Assembly: GCA_030248135.1 (NCBI GenBank)
Contig: JASANC010002487.1
Location: forward strand, 1 to 64,000
DNA from: Theristus sp. LFF4_11
Taxonomy: Eukaryota; Nematoda; Chromadorea; Monhysterida; Xyalidae
DNA length: 64,000 bases
Direction of reading: 5' to 3'
The position numbers and the translations under genes were made by a program. A model generated the notes under the pieces. It did no database searches and had not been told where the DNA came from. It was given only the letters and a program-made list of their open reading frames with translations. Below are positions 13,201-24,731 of the stretch, one piece after another (the stretch's first letter is position 1; each line of letters opens with the position of its first letter).

Positions 13201-14825
13201 ACAAACACAGTGGAATGCTTAAAGCCTTAAAAACATTTTTGACACCAAACCAACTACGGAATGGCCGAGTAAACATGGCAGCTTTTTTCAGGGTGCAAGG
13301 AGCGCGCGAAATTTGAATGAAAGAAAAAAGACGTTCAGTAACAAAATTGTGTGAAAAATTAGTCGCGTTTTTTTTTAACTAATGGATTTTTCCTGCTGTG
13401 CGGTTCATTCTTTCTCCCTCCCTTGCACACATGATTAGGAATTATGGTGGCATTTTAAAAAAAAACAACTCCTAGTCTGCGACTGATCCCGCCTTGATGG
13501 ACTGCCATATTGATTCGGCCATACTGTACCGATCGATGCCAATCAACACACCACGGAACGCCCGGCACAGTTCGTAAAACGCGATGTTTGGCCCGTAGCC
13601 GGCGTATTGGCCAAAGCCAAGCTCGAGATAGAACACGGGAAAACCGAATGCAATTACTGACAGCACGTACGGAATCAGGAATGAACCTGCGTTCGGCTCG
13701 CAAACTCAGTTCAAGTAAAACAAAAAAAAAGATTTTGACTCAGCCTTGGCCGACTTTTTTTCTGGGTTGAATGATGGTCAGTTGAATGAATATCAACAGA
13801 AATCCTATACCAGTACTAAACGGGAGAAAAAGATGCACGTATTTTCAAATCCTCCTGCAGAAATGCCCTTGACTTATTTGACTGGTGTTCATTGGTTTTT
13901 CGAATGCTGCAAAAGTTCAAAGTATGGTGCAACCAATCAACATGTTACACTGGTTTTCGGCGTACCGCCTCCATATTCAAACACGAGAGCTGGAAACCGC
14001 CACACATTGCCGAGCCCAATCGCTAAGCCCATGCAGGCAAGCACAAACTCCGCCTCGCTTCTCCAGGAATCTCGGCGCGGGCTCAGGCTGAATGTTTGGA
14101 TTGGATAATGCTTACAAACAACAAAATGACGTCGCCTCCGTAGGTCAGTAGCAAGGACTACTGGCCCTCAAAATCAAAAAATAGAGACCCCACAAAGGAT
14201 GGATGACGTAGCCCTCCACAAATTTGCACTGGGTTTATCCTGTGCCAAGGTAATAAACGCCATTTGTTTTTTGTGTTGTTTTGTTTTGTTAAACGTTTGG
14301 ATTCGCTGCCTTTTTTGGGGATGGATATGGCGGTCAAAAGTCATAACGAAATCGTGAAAGGGGCTCCGCTCACTGGTACCACCCCAGGATAGAGAGAAAC
14401 GTATAATAGAGATGCTCTTTCTTGTGGCAAGGTCACTGATGCTCAGGACCTTCACCCCGACCCCAGCACCAAAACCACCGGAGTTTGGTGCATTCAGGTT
14501 TCTTTGCACAGGCAAAGCTACAAAATTTGAAGAAAAAACGGCTGCAGTCTTTTCACCCATACAACCAAACAAACACCAAATTGAAAACGTGCGTACTTAC
14601 GTCATTCAACGGTTTTGGGTAATTTTAAAACGTTTTAATGTTTGCATTGCGTCGATATTGGAATTGGATGCATCCTGTTAACTGTAACCAATCTCAGTGC
14701 ATGATTCAATTGAAAATGAACCAATCAGCAAACTGCTTCAAGAACACCAACGTTTTCGGAGGCGGAACGCAATCACCACCACGTCGTCTTGATGACCGAA
14801 AGCGACCAGTTGTTGTCGACGTCAT
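7236..14825 (-). CDS. SLC6-family sodium-coupled transporter, gene 2 of tandem array (complete)
   Basis: Complete 12-TM SLC6 symporter of about 806 aa. Exons: 14752-14825, 13966-14087, 13552-13686, 12911-13069, 12439-12641, 12030-12117, 11629-11773, 11412-11550, 10424-10558, 9972-10099, 9702-9786, 9478-9609, 8990-9110, 8696-8815, 8408-8544, 8032-8181 and 7236-7583; every phase closes. Landmarks are GDCVPPPKT at the N-terminus, TM1 [19 protein letters not shown]3 [12 protein letters not shown]2 sequons NRT and NTT, TM6 ending SSYNKF, and TM8 [10 protein letters not shown]. The 115-residue C-tail starts [12 protein letters not shown], carries [10 protein letters not shown] and ends in a very acidic Asp/Glu run. 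Oddities: TM7 begins DCLAS where the family has Asn-Cys-x-Thr-Ser (a sodium-site residue), the exon 12 donor is GC, and exons 1 and 4 use GTTGGT donors. A family D MITE sits in intron 3 and a family C MITE in intron 8. Substrate unknown; the absent TM1 Asp argues against monoamines. Confidence 0.9.
10733..11198. mobile_element. MITE family C, copy 1 (in SLC6 gene 2 intron 8)
   Basis: 466 bp, flanked by TA on both sides. The terminal inverted repeat is CCGTATTACCCCC, followed by blocks of C-rich AATAAACCCCC/AATCCCCC. A conserved unique core includes CATACCCAGCGAATTCAGTG. No coding capacity is seen, and the C/G runs could form G-quadruplexes. Tc1/mariner-like by its TA target. Confidence 0.8.
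13257..13526. mobile_element. MITE family D, copy 1 (inverted, SLC6 gene 2 intron 3)
   Basis: About 270 bp bounded by TA, with termini CGGAATGGCCGAGT and CGGCCATACTG, diverged from the other two copies. It ends 25 bases from the donor of exon 3, leaving the donor itself intact. Confidence 0.75.
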
Positions 14826-15468
14826 CTTGTTTATACACTCGGAAAACTCGACGAAACTGTTTGACTAGTTTTTTAGTTGAGTGTTTTTCCGGCTTGGAAA
14901 TGGATGAGAATGGCAGCACAACGGAAAATAATGGTTTTATGTACCCCTCACGCAATGACGGTTTCGCGGAGTCTTCGGAAATAGCTTTTACAGCACTAGC
15001 TTTTTGAAATTCGCGCCAAATACGAGTTCAAAAATCCAATTCCACCGCGACAGCGCCAGTCAAGTGTGACTGACATATGACATGATAAAGTGACACCGAC
15101 AAAATCCGTGATATGCCTGATTTCCTTTTGTTTTGTTTTATTCAGCCACATTTTGTTTTATCCTTGATAATCACGGCTCATTTTTGTTTCTTCTTACGTT
15201 TTTATATTCTGAAAAATAAAACCCTGACGTGAACTTGAACGCAACAAGACCACAAATGAAAATTTTATCCTGAACGGAATGCATATCACCAACAATACGA
15301 AATAACTCAAAAAAGGCTAAAAACAGAATTCAACAATCCTGCAGAAAATGCACACCCGTAACCCGTTTATCATAGTCATACCACCAACCAACATTACGAA
15401 ACCACTCAACAATGACAAAAGCGCTCATGATAAAAATCGGGAGTTCAGTAAAAACCATTTTTCCTCCA
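14826..15468. other. Intergenic spacer between SLC6 genes 2 and 3
   Basis: Contains the gene 2 promoter region and the 3' flank of gene 3. A candidate minus-strand poly(A) signal (AATAAA, tttatt at 15137-15142) lies about 330 bases past the gene 3 stop. No exon or repeat family was recognised. Confidence 0.4.
14931..14945 (-). promoter_or_regulatory. TATA-like box of SLC6 gene 2
   Basis: The minus strand reads GGTACATAAAACCAT about 108 bases upstream of the ATG, the same distance as the better-conserved ATATAAAATCAGT block of genes 1 and 4. It is the weakest match of the set. Confidence 0.3.
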
Positions 15469-18400
15469 TCAAAATCCATACTCGTTCTCCACCAGCTCAT
15501 CGTCGTCACCCTGCTGGTGCTCCTCGATGGACTCCGTTGACGAGGACGACGGTCGTGACGGTGAGTCGACGGTGGCAGAGGATGCGCGCTGCGTGCTCTC
15601 GCCCTCCTGCGTCCAGTCGGTCGCCGCAGAGTGCGTCGGCGAGCCTTGGCTGCTTTTGCTTTTGCTTTTTCTTGCTTTTTCTTTCAACACGCTCGACGTG
15701 TCCGACAATGGTACAGGGTGTGCGTGGTGGTGGCGGCGACTGAGCTCCGCTTTTATGGACAGCTGCTTCTGTTCGCGATGCCGCCAGCCGATGGTCGGTC
15801 GGAACAACGCGTCGCACGGCTGTGTGGTGAACGGAGAAGAGAGCAGAATATGGTACATAAACGGGCATTCATGAAGTAGTATCTAGTGATCGCGTAGCCG
15901 TCTAAGCTTCATGAATGCCGCTTCATTACTTCAGCGCCCTTCACGGAGCACGCAGCAGCGCTAACGTCACTTCCGGTTCGCATTCATGAAAAGCGGGTCG
16001 GTCGGCTCGGAACGTCGAACTGGTCGGCTGGATGCATTTGTCATATAATTGGTCGGAATTGCGTGTTTTTATCTCACGATATTTTTGGGAAAATATCAAG
16101 AGTAGCCCCACAGGGCGTGTGATTAAAGTTTGAATAACCACTGTGCTGGATTTTTAGCACCCCGTTAAATACGAATCTGCTGATGGATTTTTTGTCGTGT
16201 GATAAATGAGGAATGCTATAGAACAGAGTGCATCGCTGATTTCAAATGTGGTGTGCGGTCTGTTTTAATTGCGAGTATACTGGAACTGGAAAGTTTGGTT
16301 AGTGAGGTGAGTCCGCTGGTAAGCATTTTTGTGCCAGACAGAGAACAAGCCAAAAAACGCTCAATAAGAACAAAAAAATATTGAAATTGATTTCAATATT
16401 TGAAACGGTGCCATGATGATACATTGTACTTTTGTTGGGCGGCTGCTTGGTTTGTTTCCGATCTTTCTTGTCTTGTACTTGTAAACCAAATGTACTATTG
16501 AATGATACCTGTTCACGTTTGAACTTTTTGAAGAATTTGAACAGCTCCACTAGCAGAAAGCCGACGACCAGCCAGATTGACATAAAGTTGGACTGGAAAG
16601 TTTGGAGTACCATTTGGCAGCAGTTGCGTGATTGAAAATCAGCTTCAAATCGCCTTTTACGTTATTTTGTTTCTTTTCTTTGCTGAAGAATGACCGGGAT
16701 TTTGATTAAAAAACTCTTTGGTGATTTATGAGATGCCTGAAAATCAAAAACAGCAGTGTTCATTCTTCATTGTGCAATTTCTTTGCTCTGTTCAAAGAAA
16801 AAGAAAATGAAACAACAAACGCAATGGCGACGACATCTTCAAAAAAAACACATCGATCCAAAAACGAAAACTTCGAAAATATTCAGATGGCATCTTGCAT
16901 AAGACCTGGTTGAAATTTCAAGAAGTCAAATGCCAAAAAACAGTTTGCTAACAAGCTGAAATTTACCAGAGCGATGACGAGCGAAACAATCCAATCATGC
17001 AGCGTGTTTTCGTCAACACTCAAGTTATTCCGTCTGTGCGTGATTAATGAGGCCACCAATAGAACCTGCGCAAAACCAGAGCAACATCTCAGAAAAAAAT
17101 AACAAAAAAAGTAATATTACTTTTGTTATATTTTGTATCCGTAATCAAAAGTAAAAAATACTTTCTTACTATCAAAAGTTTGGAAATATGCTGTGAAAGT
17201 AGTTTTGCACTATTGCGCATCATTGTGGCAAGGGATACAGTCTATTTGTATTTAGCATTTCGATATCGTGTGCAACTAGCTGATTGGTTGGTTGGTGATG
17301 ATCCCGTGATGCGTGCTCTTGTGCAGAACAGACTCTATACCTCCACAGCAATGCCACAGAAAGCATGCATCACGTGATCACCAACCAATCAGCTATCGTG
17401 GATTTATTCAAACGTGTCCGGGCTAAAATGACGTCATTTGCTTTAAAAGTGCCCGTTTTGTCAAAGTACAGGCACTAAAATTCAATTTGGTGTGACTGAT
17501 TCGACATTCACCATTTGTTTACGGGAAGAAATCGGCTAAACGGAAAGTCTGGTTTGCAGTGAACGGCAAGCGCATATTTGGCGGCACATGACGTCATTTC
17601 AGTGGGACACATTTGAAAAAATATGTCATAATTGCATACCATACAGAAACGGACTGTGTAAGCTGAATGCAGAACTTTTATGGTGCGCAACGTTTCCAGT
17701 GTCCGACTAACCAACAAGCACAGCGGCGACACGATCGCCCAGCAAATGCGGTAATACCAGCCAGTGGCGCCAATGAGTTTGTTTCGATTGATAAAATGTT
17801 TTTTGTTGCCCAGCATTGCACGGATATTGGCCAAGAATGATGGAAGACCTGAAAAAAGTTCCGACACTTAGGACCATAAACACGCAAAAAAATCCTAATC
17901 TTTCCTACGCAGTTTGGATTCCTATGCTTCCGTTCGAAACTGTTCGAGGTTTTGTTCGTTCTTGTGGGAAGACGCAATTGTTGACGACAAATGTCACTTG
18001 CAAGGCTTTACGCTATACAAGAGAAAAGAAAAAAAAACAGTTTTAAAAACAACCAACCATAGATATGAATGATGGCGACCAGTTCGAGCAGCATGCACAG
18101 CAGCAGGTCCCAGCTGGCGATCATTTGGTCAAGGGTGTCGAGATAAATGACGCCTCGTTTACAGCACATTGGCAGACCTGGAAAATTTTTCAATCCATCC
18201 ATCCAACCAACCTCCATATTATTCTCCATCATCTCCATCCATCAATTCTTCAAGTGTCTGTCAAGCCTTCATCAATCAATTCATGAATACCCCATTAGTC
18301 GCGGAGTTAGTCAGTAGTGACGTTTTGTCGGTCTGATCTATTTACTTTTCGTTTGTTTGTGTGGACTGCTGCGCAACATCATAAACGACATGCAAACAGT

Positions 18401-21400
18401 TTCTGGAAAACCCATTTCTTTACCCAACAAGAACATCAGAATGCAAGTGATCGCATTGATGGTCAAATGATGTAGAGTGACGTCTTTAGTGCGTCCACGA
18501 AATTGTAACGGCATCACATCTTTGATTGCTGTTGTTATCGTTTCCACTGCGGCGAACTGTAAATAGAAAATCACCAGAATTCGTTACTCATTACATTTAA
18601 ACTCTGTAAAACTATTTCAATGCAACAATTTCGTGCCTGGCTGCCCAAGCCGAGCAACGTTAGCATGAAGAAGAAAAGGATCGCCCAGAGCAACGAGGCT
18701 GGCATTCGACTGATTGCCTCCGGAAACGCCACAAAGGCGAGTGTCGAACCGCCGGACTTCAGGACGTCCTGAGAAGTTTCTTGAATTTTTAGGTAAAGTT
18801 CTGATGGAAAAACAGTGCACTAGTGGAAAAGCTGGTGTTTGAACGAGAACATCTTCCCGTTGTAGTTCAGTAAAACAACCGATTTGGTACAAACCGTTTG
18901 TTCATATCACAAGAGCTAAAAGCTTGAAAGCACTGAAACGGGTGAACGGCTGTGGTTGTCACTTATCGGAACAAAAAACTCAGGAAACCAAACTGCAAAA
19001 CACGGGCGCTATTTAGTTTTGGCTTCAGCGTTGGTTTTATGTGCTCCGAAACGTTCGTTTATTTTGTGTCTTGGCTATCTGACAAAAAAAACCAATCGGG
19101 TTTTACCTTCATTTCGGTGTTAGTTTTATGACAAAGTGTCTCAGGCGGTACCGTACCTGGATGTCTTCGTTCGTCTCTTTTGCAAGAAATCCAAGCGTCG
19201 AAAACACCGCGATTCCGGCGATATGGCTCGTGGCACAGTTGCTGAACACAACTTGATTACAGTCTTTGGGCGCTTCTGACTATTTATTATTTTTTATTTC
19301 GGTTCCAAGACTCAATGCGCGCACAGATAGGTAAACTGTTTTATGCATGACGCGGGAATTCAAAATCGGTAAAGTGATCCGAGTTGCCTAAATAGGACCG
19401 GGTGTTTTTGAATTGCCACATAAAGATTGACACCAGTTTCCTTAACGTCTGCGAACGCGTTTAGTCGCAGAACCGAAAAAATTCATGATATTAGCTTTCA
19501 CTGGTCACTGGCCAGACCAATTAGTAGAACAAGTTCAAATGCAACCAATCAACAGCAACATTAACAATCGGCACAACAGCGTAAACTGAATGAATTGCGA
19601 AACATTCAAACGACAAAAGTGTTCAGCCTCACATCGCTGGCACAATTAGGCTATGCAGGTGAATATTTGCGTCGAACTTGTTGTAGCTTGATAGCGCGCT
19701 CAAAATACCGAAACCCAGCGATAACGTGTAAGAGATTTGTGCGCCCGCGACTTGCCACGTCTGAAAGAGAAAGGTGGCAACCAAGATCTCAACGCTAAAC
19801 ACTCAGATTTGAAAGAAACCAGAATGAGACAGGCGTACGTGCAAGCCAGAAAATAGAAATACCTACGTATGCAGTCCATCTCGATAATATATGCAACTTA
19901 GAAACAAAGAAGTTTTCGCTTAATTTTTTGTTTGAACAGCAAAACACCAACACTCATTGGTTCTGGCTGCTAAGATCGCAAGACTCTTTTAGATTTAAAA
20001 ACCAATCCTTCAAAACTCTTCAATTAATCCAGTTACAAATATTGACTGTTGGTTCAGTTTGAATTTCACTTTTATTTCGACTAGTTTAGTGAAGTTCGGT
20101 TTGAAAAAGAACGCCAGTCCGTAATCCGCATTAGCGAGCGTCACGCCACGAACCAGCAAAACGGCCAACACCACAAATGGAAAAAGGGACGTCACGTAGG
20201 CAACCTGTGTAGATTGATGGTTGCTTCATTAAAATTTATTGATTGGGATCATTATTGGCTGATTGCTTGATTGAATGACTGATTGACTAATTGACCGATT
20301 ATTTGGTTTGACTAACTGACTGTCTGATACTAATTGGTGATATTATCTAGATATCAATATTGGACTTCTCTCTGTATCTGTGTGTCTGTGTGTCTGTGTC
20401 CGTCTTTACCTTGCCCAGCGACTTTATTCCGTACGACAGAGTGGCGAACACGAGCAGCCAGGCAGCGAGCAGCCCAACGACGAGCCGCCATTGTACCGGA
20501 CCGAAGTCGCTGGTTGCCGCCGGTTCTCGGTAGTCGTAAAGCCAGTTGCTAAAACTGGTTGCTGTTTTCAAATTTGCGTCATTAAAACGAAAAATGTACG
20601 GATTCAGGCAGCGCAACAAAAACTACAGTTGAAAAGCTACGAAACTGCAAAATCTACAAAAACTCGTTCACTTGAAGAATTCTTCTGCCGGTGTTGTCAG
20701 CTTCTTCTCTTTCCAGGCGATCTCAAAATGATGATGCGGACAATCCTCCCAGCGGATGAACGTTTTCAGCGTTTCAGTCATCGTAATTGCGGATGAATCG
20801 TTTGTCAGACTAGCAACTGCAGAATTTAAAAATAGTTCTTTTGCTGTTGTTCTTGAGAAATATACCCGGGTCATATGCAAATCGAGTGTTTGTGTTGTGT
20901 GCCTGTGGGTGTGCGTGTGCTAGTTCGACATCAGTGTTGACATTTGTGTGTCAACAAAGTGTATTATTTTTTAGGGCAAAAAATTGTGGTTAGTCTTGGC
21001 GGTGTCCGCAATTGAGCGGAAAGTGGTCTCTGGTTGGAACTAATACAAAAAGCTAAGAACAGAGTGAGGAGTAAGAGAGGACAGCAGTTTAGTCAGTTAA
21101 GTATTATTATTTAATAGTAAGTCATCGCGTTAAGCGCCATTCATGGAGGTTGAAGTGCGTGTACTTTACGTGTCTTTATGTGTCACTTTACGCGGCGTCA
21201 CTTCGCTACACATTCATGGAGCAAAAACGTCGCAGCTTCACGTGCTAAAGCTTCACGCTTCTGCGCGGCGTCTTTAGTCGATTGATGGGTGACGAATGGG
21301 CATTTAGTCATCAGCGATTTTTCTCCAGAATCGATTGAATAAGTTGCTTACCAGATCGATTGAATAATCGACTGATGAGTAGCGTGAAGTCAGCGTTTCT

Positions 21401-23475
21401 ACCAACGAGACCACCGATTGAGAACTGGCCGTCGTAAAGCTGCACAATCTATGGTTTAGTTAGGTTCATTCACAAGTTTCACTTTCAGGCAAAAAAACAA
21501 TGAACATGCTCATACACATGTTCGTGCACTTACTGATTCAGATTCACTTCAATTTTTAAAAGCAAAAAAATGGCTGAAAATTTTTTACAAGAAACAGTGA
21601 ATTTTTGCTTCATAAAAATACCTGAGGGCACGGGTTCGCTCACATTTTTGCAATTAATCTCGGTTGTGTTCAGCAGCTCACAGCGATCAGCCAGTCCGGC
21701 GACGAGGTCTCCCGTCACGATCCATCTGCTGAACGCAACTGGTCGGTGGCAGGTCCGATTGAAGAACAGACAACTTTCCGTCTTCGCGCAACTGGTGAAG
21801 CCACGCTGGTGTGGACAGGCGTCCAACTCAAGCTGTGACCAGCAGTCTGGAGAATTTGTTGCGAAATCGTTAGGTATTCTTCTGCCGGGACGTCGCTGAA
21901 TTTGGTACAAATTTGTTACTCACCACCACAACAGAATATACAGTACGCATACTTCTAGCTTTTTGTGCACTCAATGAAACAACGAAATCAAACGAGACAA
22001 ACTTTCGGTGTTCCAGTCGGCGCGGCACGTTTTCCAGCGAGGCTCTTGATTGTTGAACACTTGAACGACCGCGTCAAAAAAGTACACGATACACCAGGCG
22101 ATGATTACGTTGTAGTAGATGCCGACGATGATGGAACACCACACCATGATCCAGCCGATGCCTGTGTGAAGTACCGTTCGTCTGAACTCTTTTGACTTAA
22201 ATGATGGAACAAAAATGCTGTAAGTAAATGCTGTTAAAGAAATGCGCTTCAACTGCAGGTGTTCTACTGTAACGATTACAGAATGGCGCATTTTGTTACA
22301 GCATTTGCTTGGCTTCTTAGCTGTTTTGTTTTGCTTCTCAAAACATTTAGAAATGCCGTTTTCCCGGCGCATATACAGTAAAGTTTTGCATATAAGCCGT
22401 ACTCTACTCCAATTCATCAAACCGTCAAAAGAATTTTCTCGGGAAATTTCACTTTTTTTCAAATTTTGGTGCGAGTTTTTGTGATACAATCGTTTACAAT
22501 TACAACGCACCGCGAAGTCCTCTGCACACTTTGTGAAAGGCGACATTGGCTCCGTAGCCGGCGTATTGACCAATACTCAGCTCGAGATAGAACATGGGGA
22601 AGCCGATTGCAATCAACGCGAACACGCACGGAATCAGGAACGAACCTGCGTGTGTGCACGTTTGGATTTACGTCAACCAGGAATCATGTTTGCGAAAAAG
22701 CGCGTCGTGTTGTTTTGATCTGCAACCTCCGAACGTTTTCACCGATTTTTAATGCTGTGTGAAATGCTTCGTACATGAAAACCAGTGCAGCTAACCAATC
22801 AAATGCCAGCTAACACGCATCTTCATAAATCCTATAAGATAAACACTGCATCAAAAAACTGAAAACAAACCCAACCCAAGACCCAACCCAATGTCTTTCC
22901 TTGTTTTCTTGCTTACCGCCTCCATGTTCAAACACCAACGCGGGAAACCGCCACACATTGCCGAGTCCAACCGTGCACCCAACGCAAGCGAGCACAAATT
23001 CCAACTCGCTTCCCCAAGAATCTCGGATCGGTTTTGAGCTGGAATGATAGAAGAGTGTGCAAATATTTTGAAAAAACAATAATTCGGCAAGTGTTTATTG
23101 GTTAGCTTTAGGTTGGTAAGGTTAGTAGTCAGCTGGTTGCTGGACGGAGCAAAACCAAATGGATCTAAACGAGCATCCTCAACTTTGGAAGAGACACCGA
23201 GCAATGTACCATAATGATACAAGCTGAGCTTTTTGCTTTCTCACGATTTTTATTCGATTGTGTCATAAGTTTCCAACTAAAATTTTTTTTCATCAGTTCT
23301 AGAAAATTACCACCCTTGTGCTGGCCGCCAGCAATTATTGTTTGATTCTTCTTTTGATCGTTCACTAAGTAGTGACGAAATTTTTTTGATACCGAGCTAA
23401 CACTTACGGCGGTGGAATACAGTCGCCATCGCCATGGTGTGATGATGACGCAACTGGCATCGTTTTCGGCAGCAT
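15469..23475 (-). CDS. SLC6-family sodium-coupled transporter, gene 3 of tandem array (complete, one extra intron)
   Basis: Complete SLC6 symporter of about 820 aa in 18 exons: 23408-23475, 22917-23038, 22511-22645, 22003-22161, 21644-21846, 21352-21439, 20672-20816, 20410-20548, 20070-20204, 19633-19760, 19157-19241, 18637-18768, 18424-18556, 18058-18177, 17712-17848, 16967-17065, 16509-16592 and 15469-15819. The N-terminus carries [11 protein letters not shown]1 reads [19 protein letters not shown]6 ends [10 protein letters not shown], and TM7 starts [13 protein letters not shown]. The TM8 sodium-site region reads LGLGSQ, with Gly where animal paralogues usually have Asp or Ser. The exon homologous to exon 16 of genes 2 and 4 is split by a 374-base intron, adding about seven residues. 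Exon 13 is 12 bases longer. The C-tail has [12 protein letters not shown] and [10 protein letters not shown], but ends EYGF rather than in an acidic run, giving a possible class II PDZ ligand. Exon 12 uses a GC donor, as in gene 2. Confidence 0.9.
15864..15921. mobile_element. Family B palindrome (short), SLC6 gene 3 last intron
   Basis: A 58-bp internal-deletion form, GCATTCATGAAGTAGTATCT to AAGCTTCATGAATGCCGC. It lies 45 bases upstream of the last coding exon. Confidence 0.6.
17276..17403. mobile_element. MITE family A fragment (SLC6 gene 3 intron 15)
   Basis: Inverted CAGCTGATTGGTTGGTGATC / GATCACCAACCAATCAGC arms with GCATGCATCACGTGATCA are visible, but the outer CAGTCGAACTC termini are eroded. 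It directly precedes a family F element. Confidence 0.5.
17405..17628. mobile_element. MITE family F, copy 1 (SLC6 gene 3 intron 15)
   Basis: About 220 bp with inverted ends TTCAAACGTGTCCGGGCTAA and GTGGGACACATTTGAA. Each end contains a TGACGTCA palindrome (CRE-like). The core includes TTTACGGGAAGAAATCGGCT, shared with copy 2. Confidence 0.65.
19290..19485. mobile_element. Family E repeat, SLC6 gene 3 intron 10
   Basis: About 195 bp with ends GGTTCCAAGACTCAATGCGC and GTCGCAGAACCG, and internal AAAGTGATCCGAG and TTTTGAATTGCCACATAA. Confidence 0.6.
21136..21220. mobile_element. Family B-like palindrome, SLC6 gene 3 intron 6
   Basis: A diverged form bounded by GCCATTCATGGAGG and ACACATTCATGGA, with internal GTGTCTTTATGTGTCAC. 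Family membership is tentative. Confidence 0.4.
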
Positions 23476-23550
23476 TTTTGGGCTGTCTGTTTTTTTTTTG
23501 TTTGCGAGTTTAGTGTGGAAATGCAAAAAAGAATGCTGGAACCGAAACGA

Positions 23551-23566
23551 ACTGACTATAAATATA
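23551..23566 (-). promoter_or_regulatory. TATA-like box of SLC6 gene 3, abutted by a MITE
   Basis: The plus strand ACTGACTATAAATATA corresponds to the ACTGATTTTATAT block of genes 1, 4 and the fifth locus. It lies about 76-91 bases upstream of the ATG. The family C element starts at 23567, directly against it, so the region upstream of the TATA was replaced. Confidence 0.45.
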
Positions 23567-24012
23567 CCGTATTACCTCTATTAAACCCAAAATTAAACCC
23601 CCCCCAAAATAAACCCCCACCCCCTCGACAAGTTTCCAAATAATCCCCCCCCCCCAAAAATAATCCCCCATGGGGGATTATTGGAAACCTGTTTGAAACA
23701 CATACCCAGCGAATTCAGTGGCTGGTTGCAGTGAAAATGATGAAATTGTGCTACCAAAGGCCCAAATGGATGAGTTAATGGTAATTTCATTACAAAAGGC
23801 TGTTGTAAAAGAAAATTTCTATGTATAGTAGAAGTTTCTGCGACTTCCTTCCTGCCATGGAAGGTATTTTTGCCATTTTGCCCACCCCTAAAAATAGTTT
23901 CCAAATAACCCCCCCCCCAAAAAAAATACCCCCCCCCGCAAAAAATAAACCCCCACCCCCAGAAGTCGCTGAAGAAATAAACCCCCATGGGGGTTTATTA
24001 GAGGTAATACGG
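23567..24012. mobile_element. MITE family C, copy 2 (at SLC6 gene 3 promoter)
   Basis: 446 bp with TA on both sides and the same core as copy 1. Terminal repeats read CCGTATTACCTC and GAGGTAATACGG. It abuts the gene 3 TATA-like block. Confidence 0.8.
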
Positions 24013-24731
24013 TAGCCACCTCTGACACAGTTCCCATTAAGTTTGCGTTGCAGAGCGTTGATTGGTTGCTGGATGATAGCATATTGATGCACGTTTTCCC
24101 TTGTTTATTTCAGGGGTTTGCAGTTTCAAAAACCAATTTGTTTTATCAGCTGATCAAAATTTGCTTCACATGATTTACGCACTAATTTGTAATCTGTTAT
24201 TTTGTTTTGTTTTTGCTCAAGTCGCGATAAAACTTCCGTCGCAATCATACGAATTCACCCTTTATGCGCCGGCCGATTTACCCAAAAAAATTTAACATTA
24301 AACGAAATTCTTTCAAGTTAGTATTGTGTATTGATTAGGATTCTGACGTTCGTTCGAACACTGCGTTCGTGTCGATTCGTGACGAGACCGACTGAATCCA
24401 CCGTTTCTACTCCGTCCGATTCGTTGGAAAACTGAAAACAGTTTTACCAAATTCCCTAGGTCAGCAGCGGCGCGGAAAAAACGGCCCACTTTTTATATTT
24501 CACATTCGTTTAAAAACTCATTTTCGGGTCCAAAGAAAATTGCACACAGAAACCACCACGACGACACGAAATTTCATAGAACTGTATAAAATACAATTTC
24601 ATCACACCATCAACAACAACAAAAAAGTCATCCACAGGCACCGATCGATAGAACCACAGCAAGACAAATAATAAATAATCGTATCCGGATCGGAACTCAA
24701 AACTCCAGTCAAACGACATCTCCAGCCACCG

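Larger units (their letters stand above)
23476..24731. other. Intergenic spacer between SLC6 genes 3 and 4
   Basis: It consists of the gene 3 promoter (23551-23566), a family C MITE (23567-24012), then about 700 bases of unremarkable AT-rich sequence forming the 3' flank of gene 4. No exon is visible. Confidence 0.4.

Noticed and set aside
13472..13526. Extension of SLC6 gene 2 exon 3 into family D sequence (frame continuing through [12 protein letters not shown])
   Set aside because: The paralogues end exon 3 at a GTGCGT donor. Gene 2 has GTGTGT at the same point (13546-13551), so the continued frame is read-through into the intronic MITE.
20380..21899. Plus-strand open frames of 100-138 codons opposite SLC6 gene 3
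   Set aside because: They lie antisense to well-supported exons with conserved transporter motifs and have no domain of their own.
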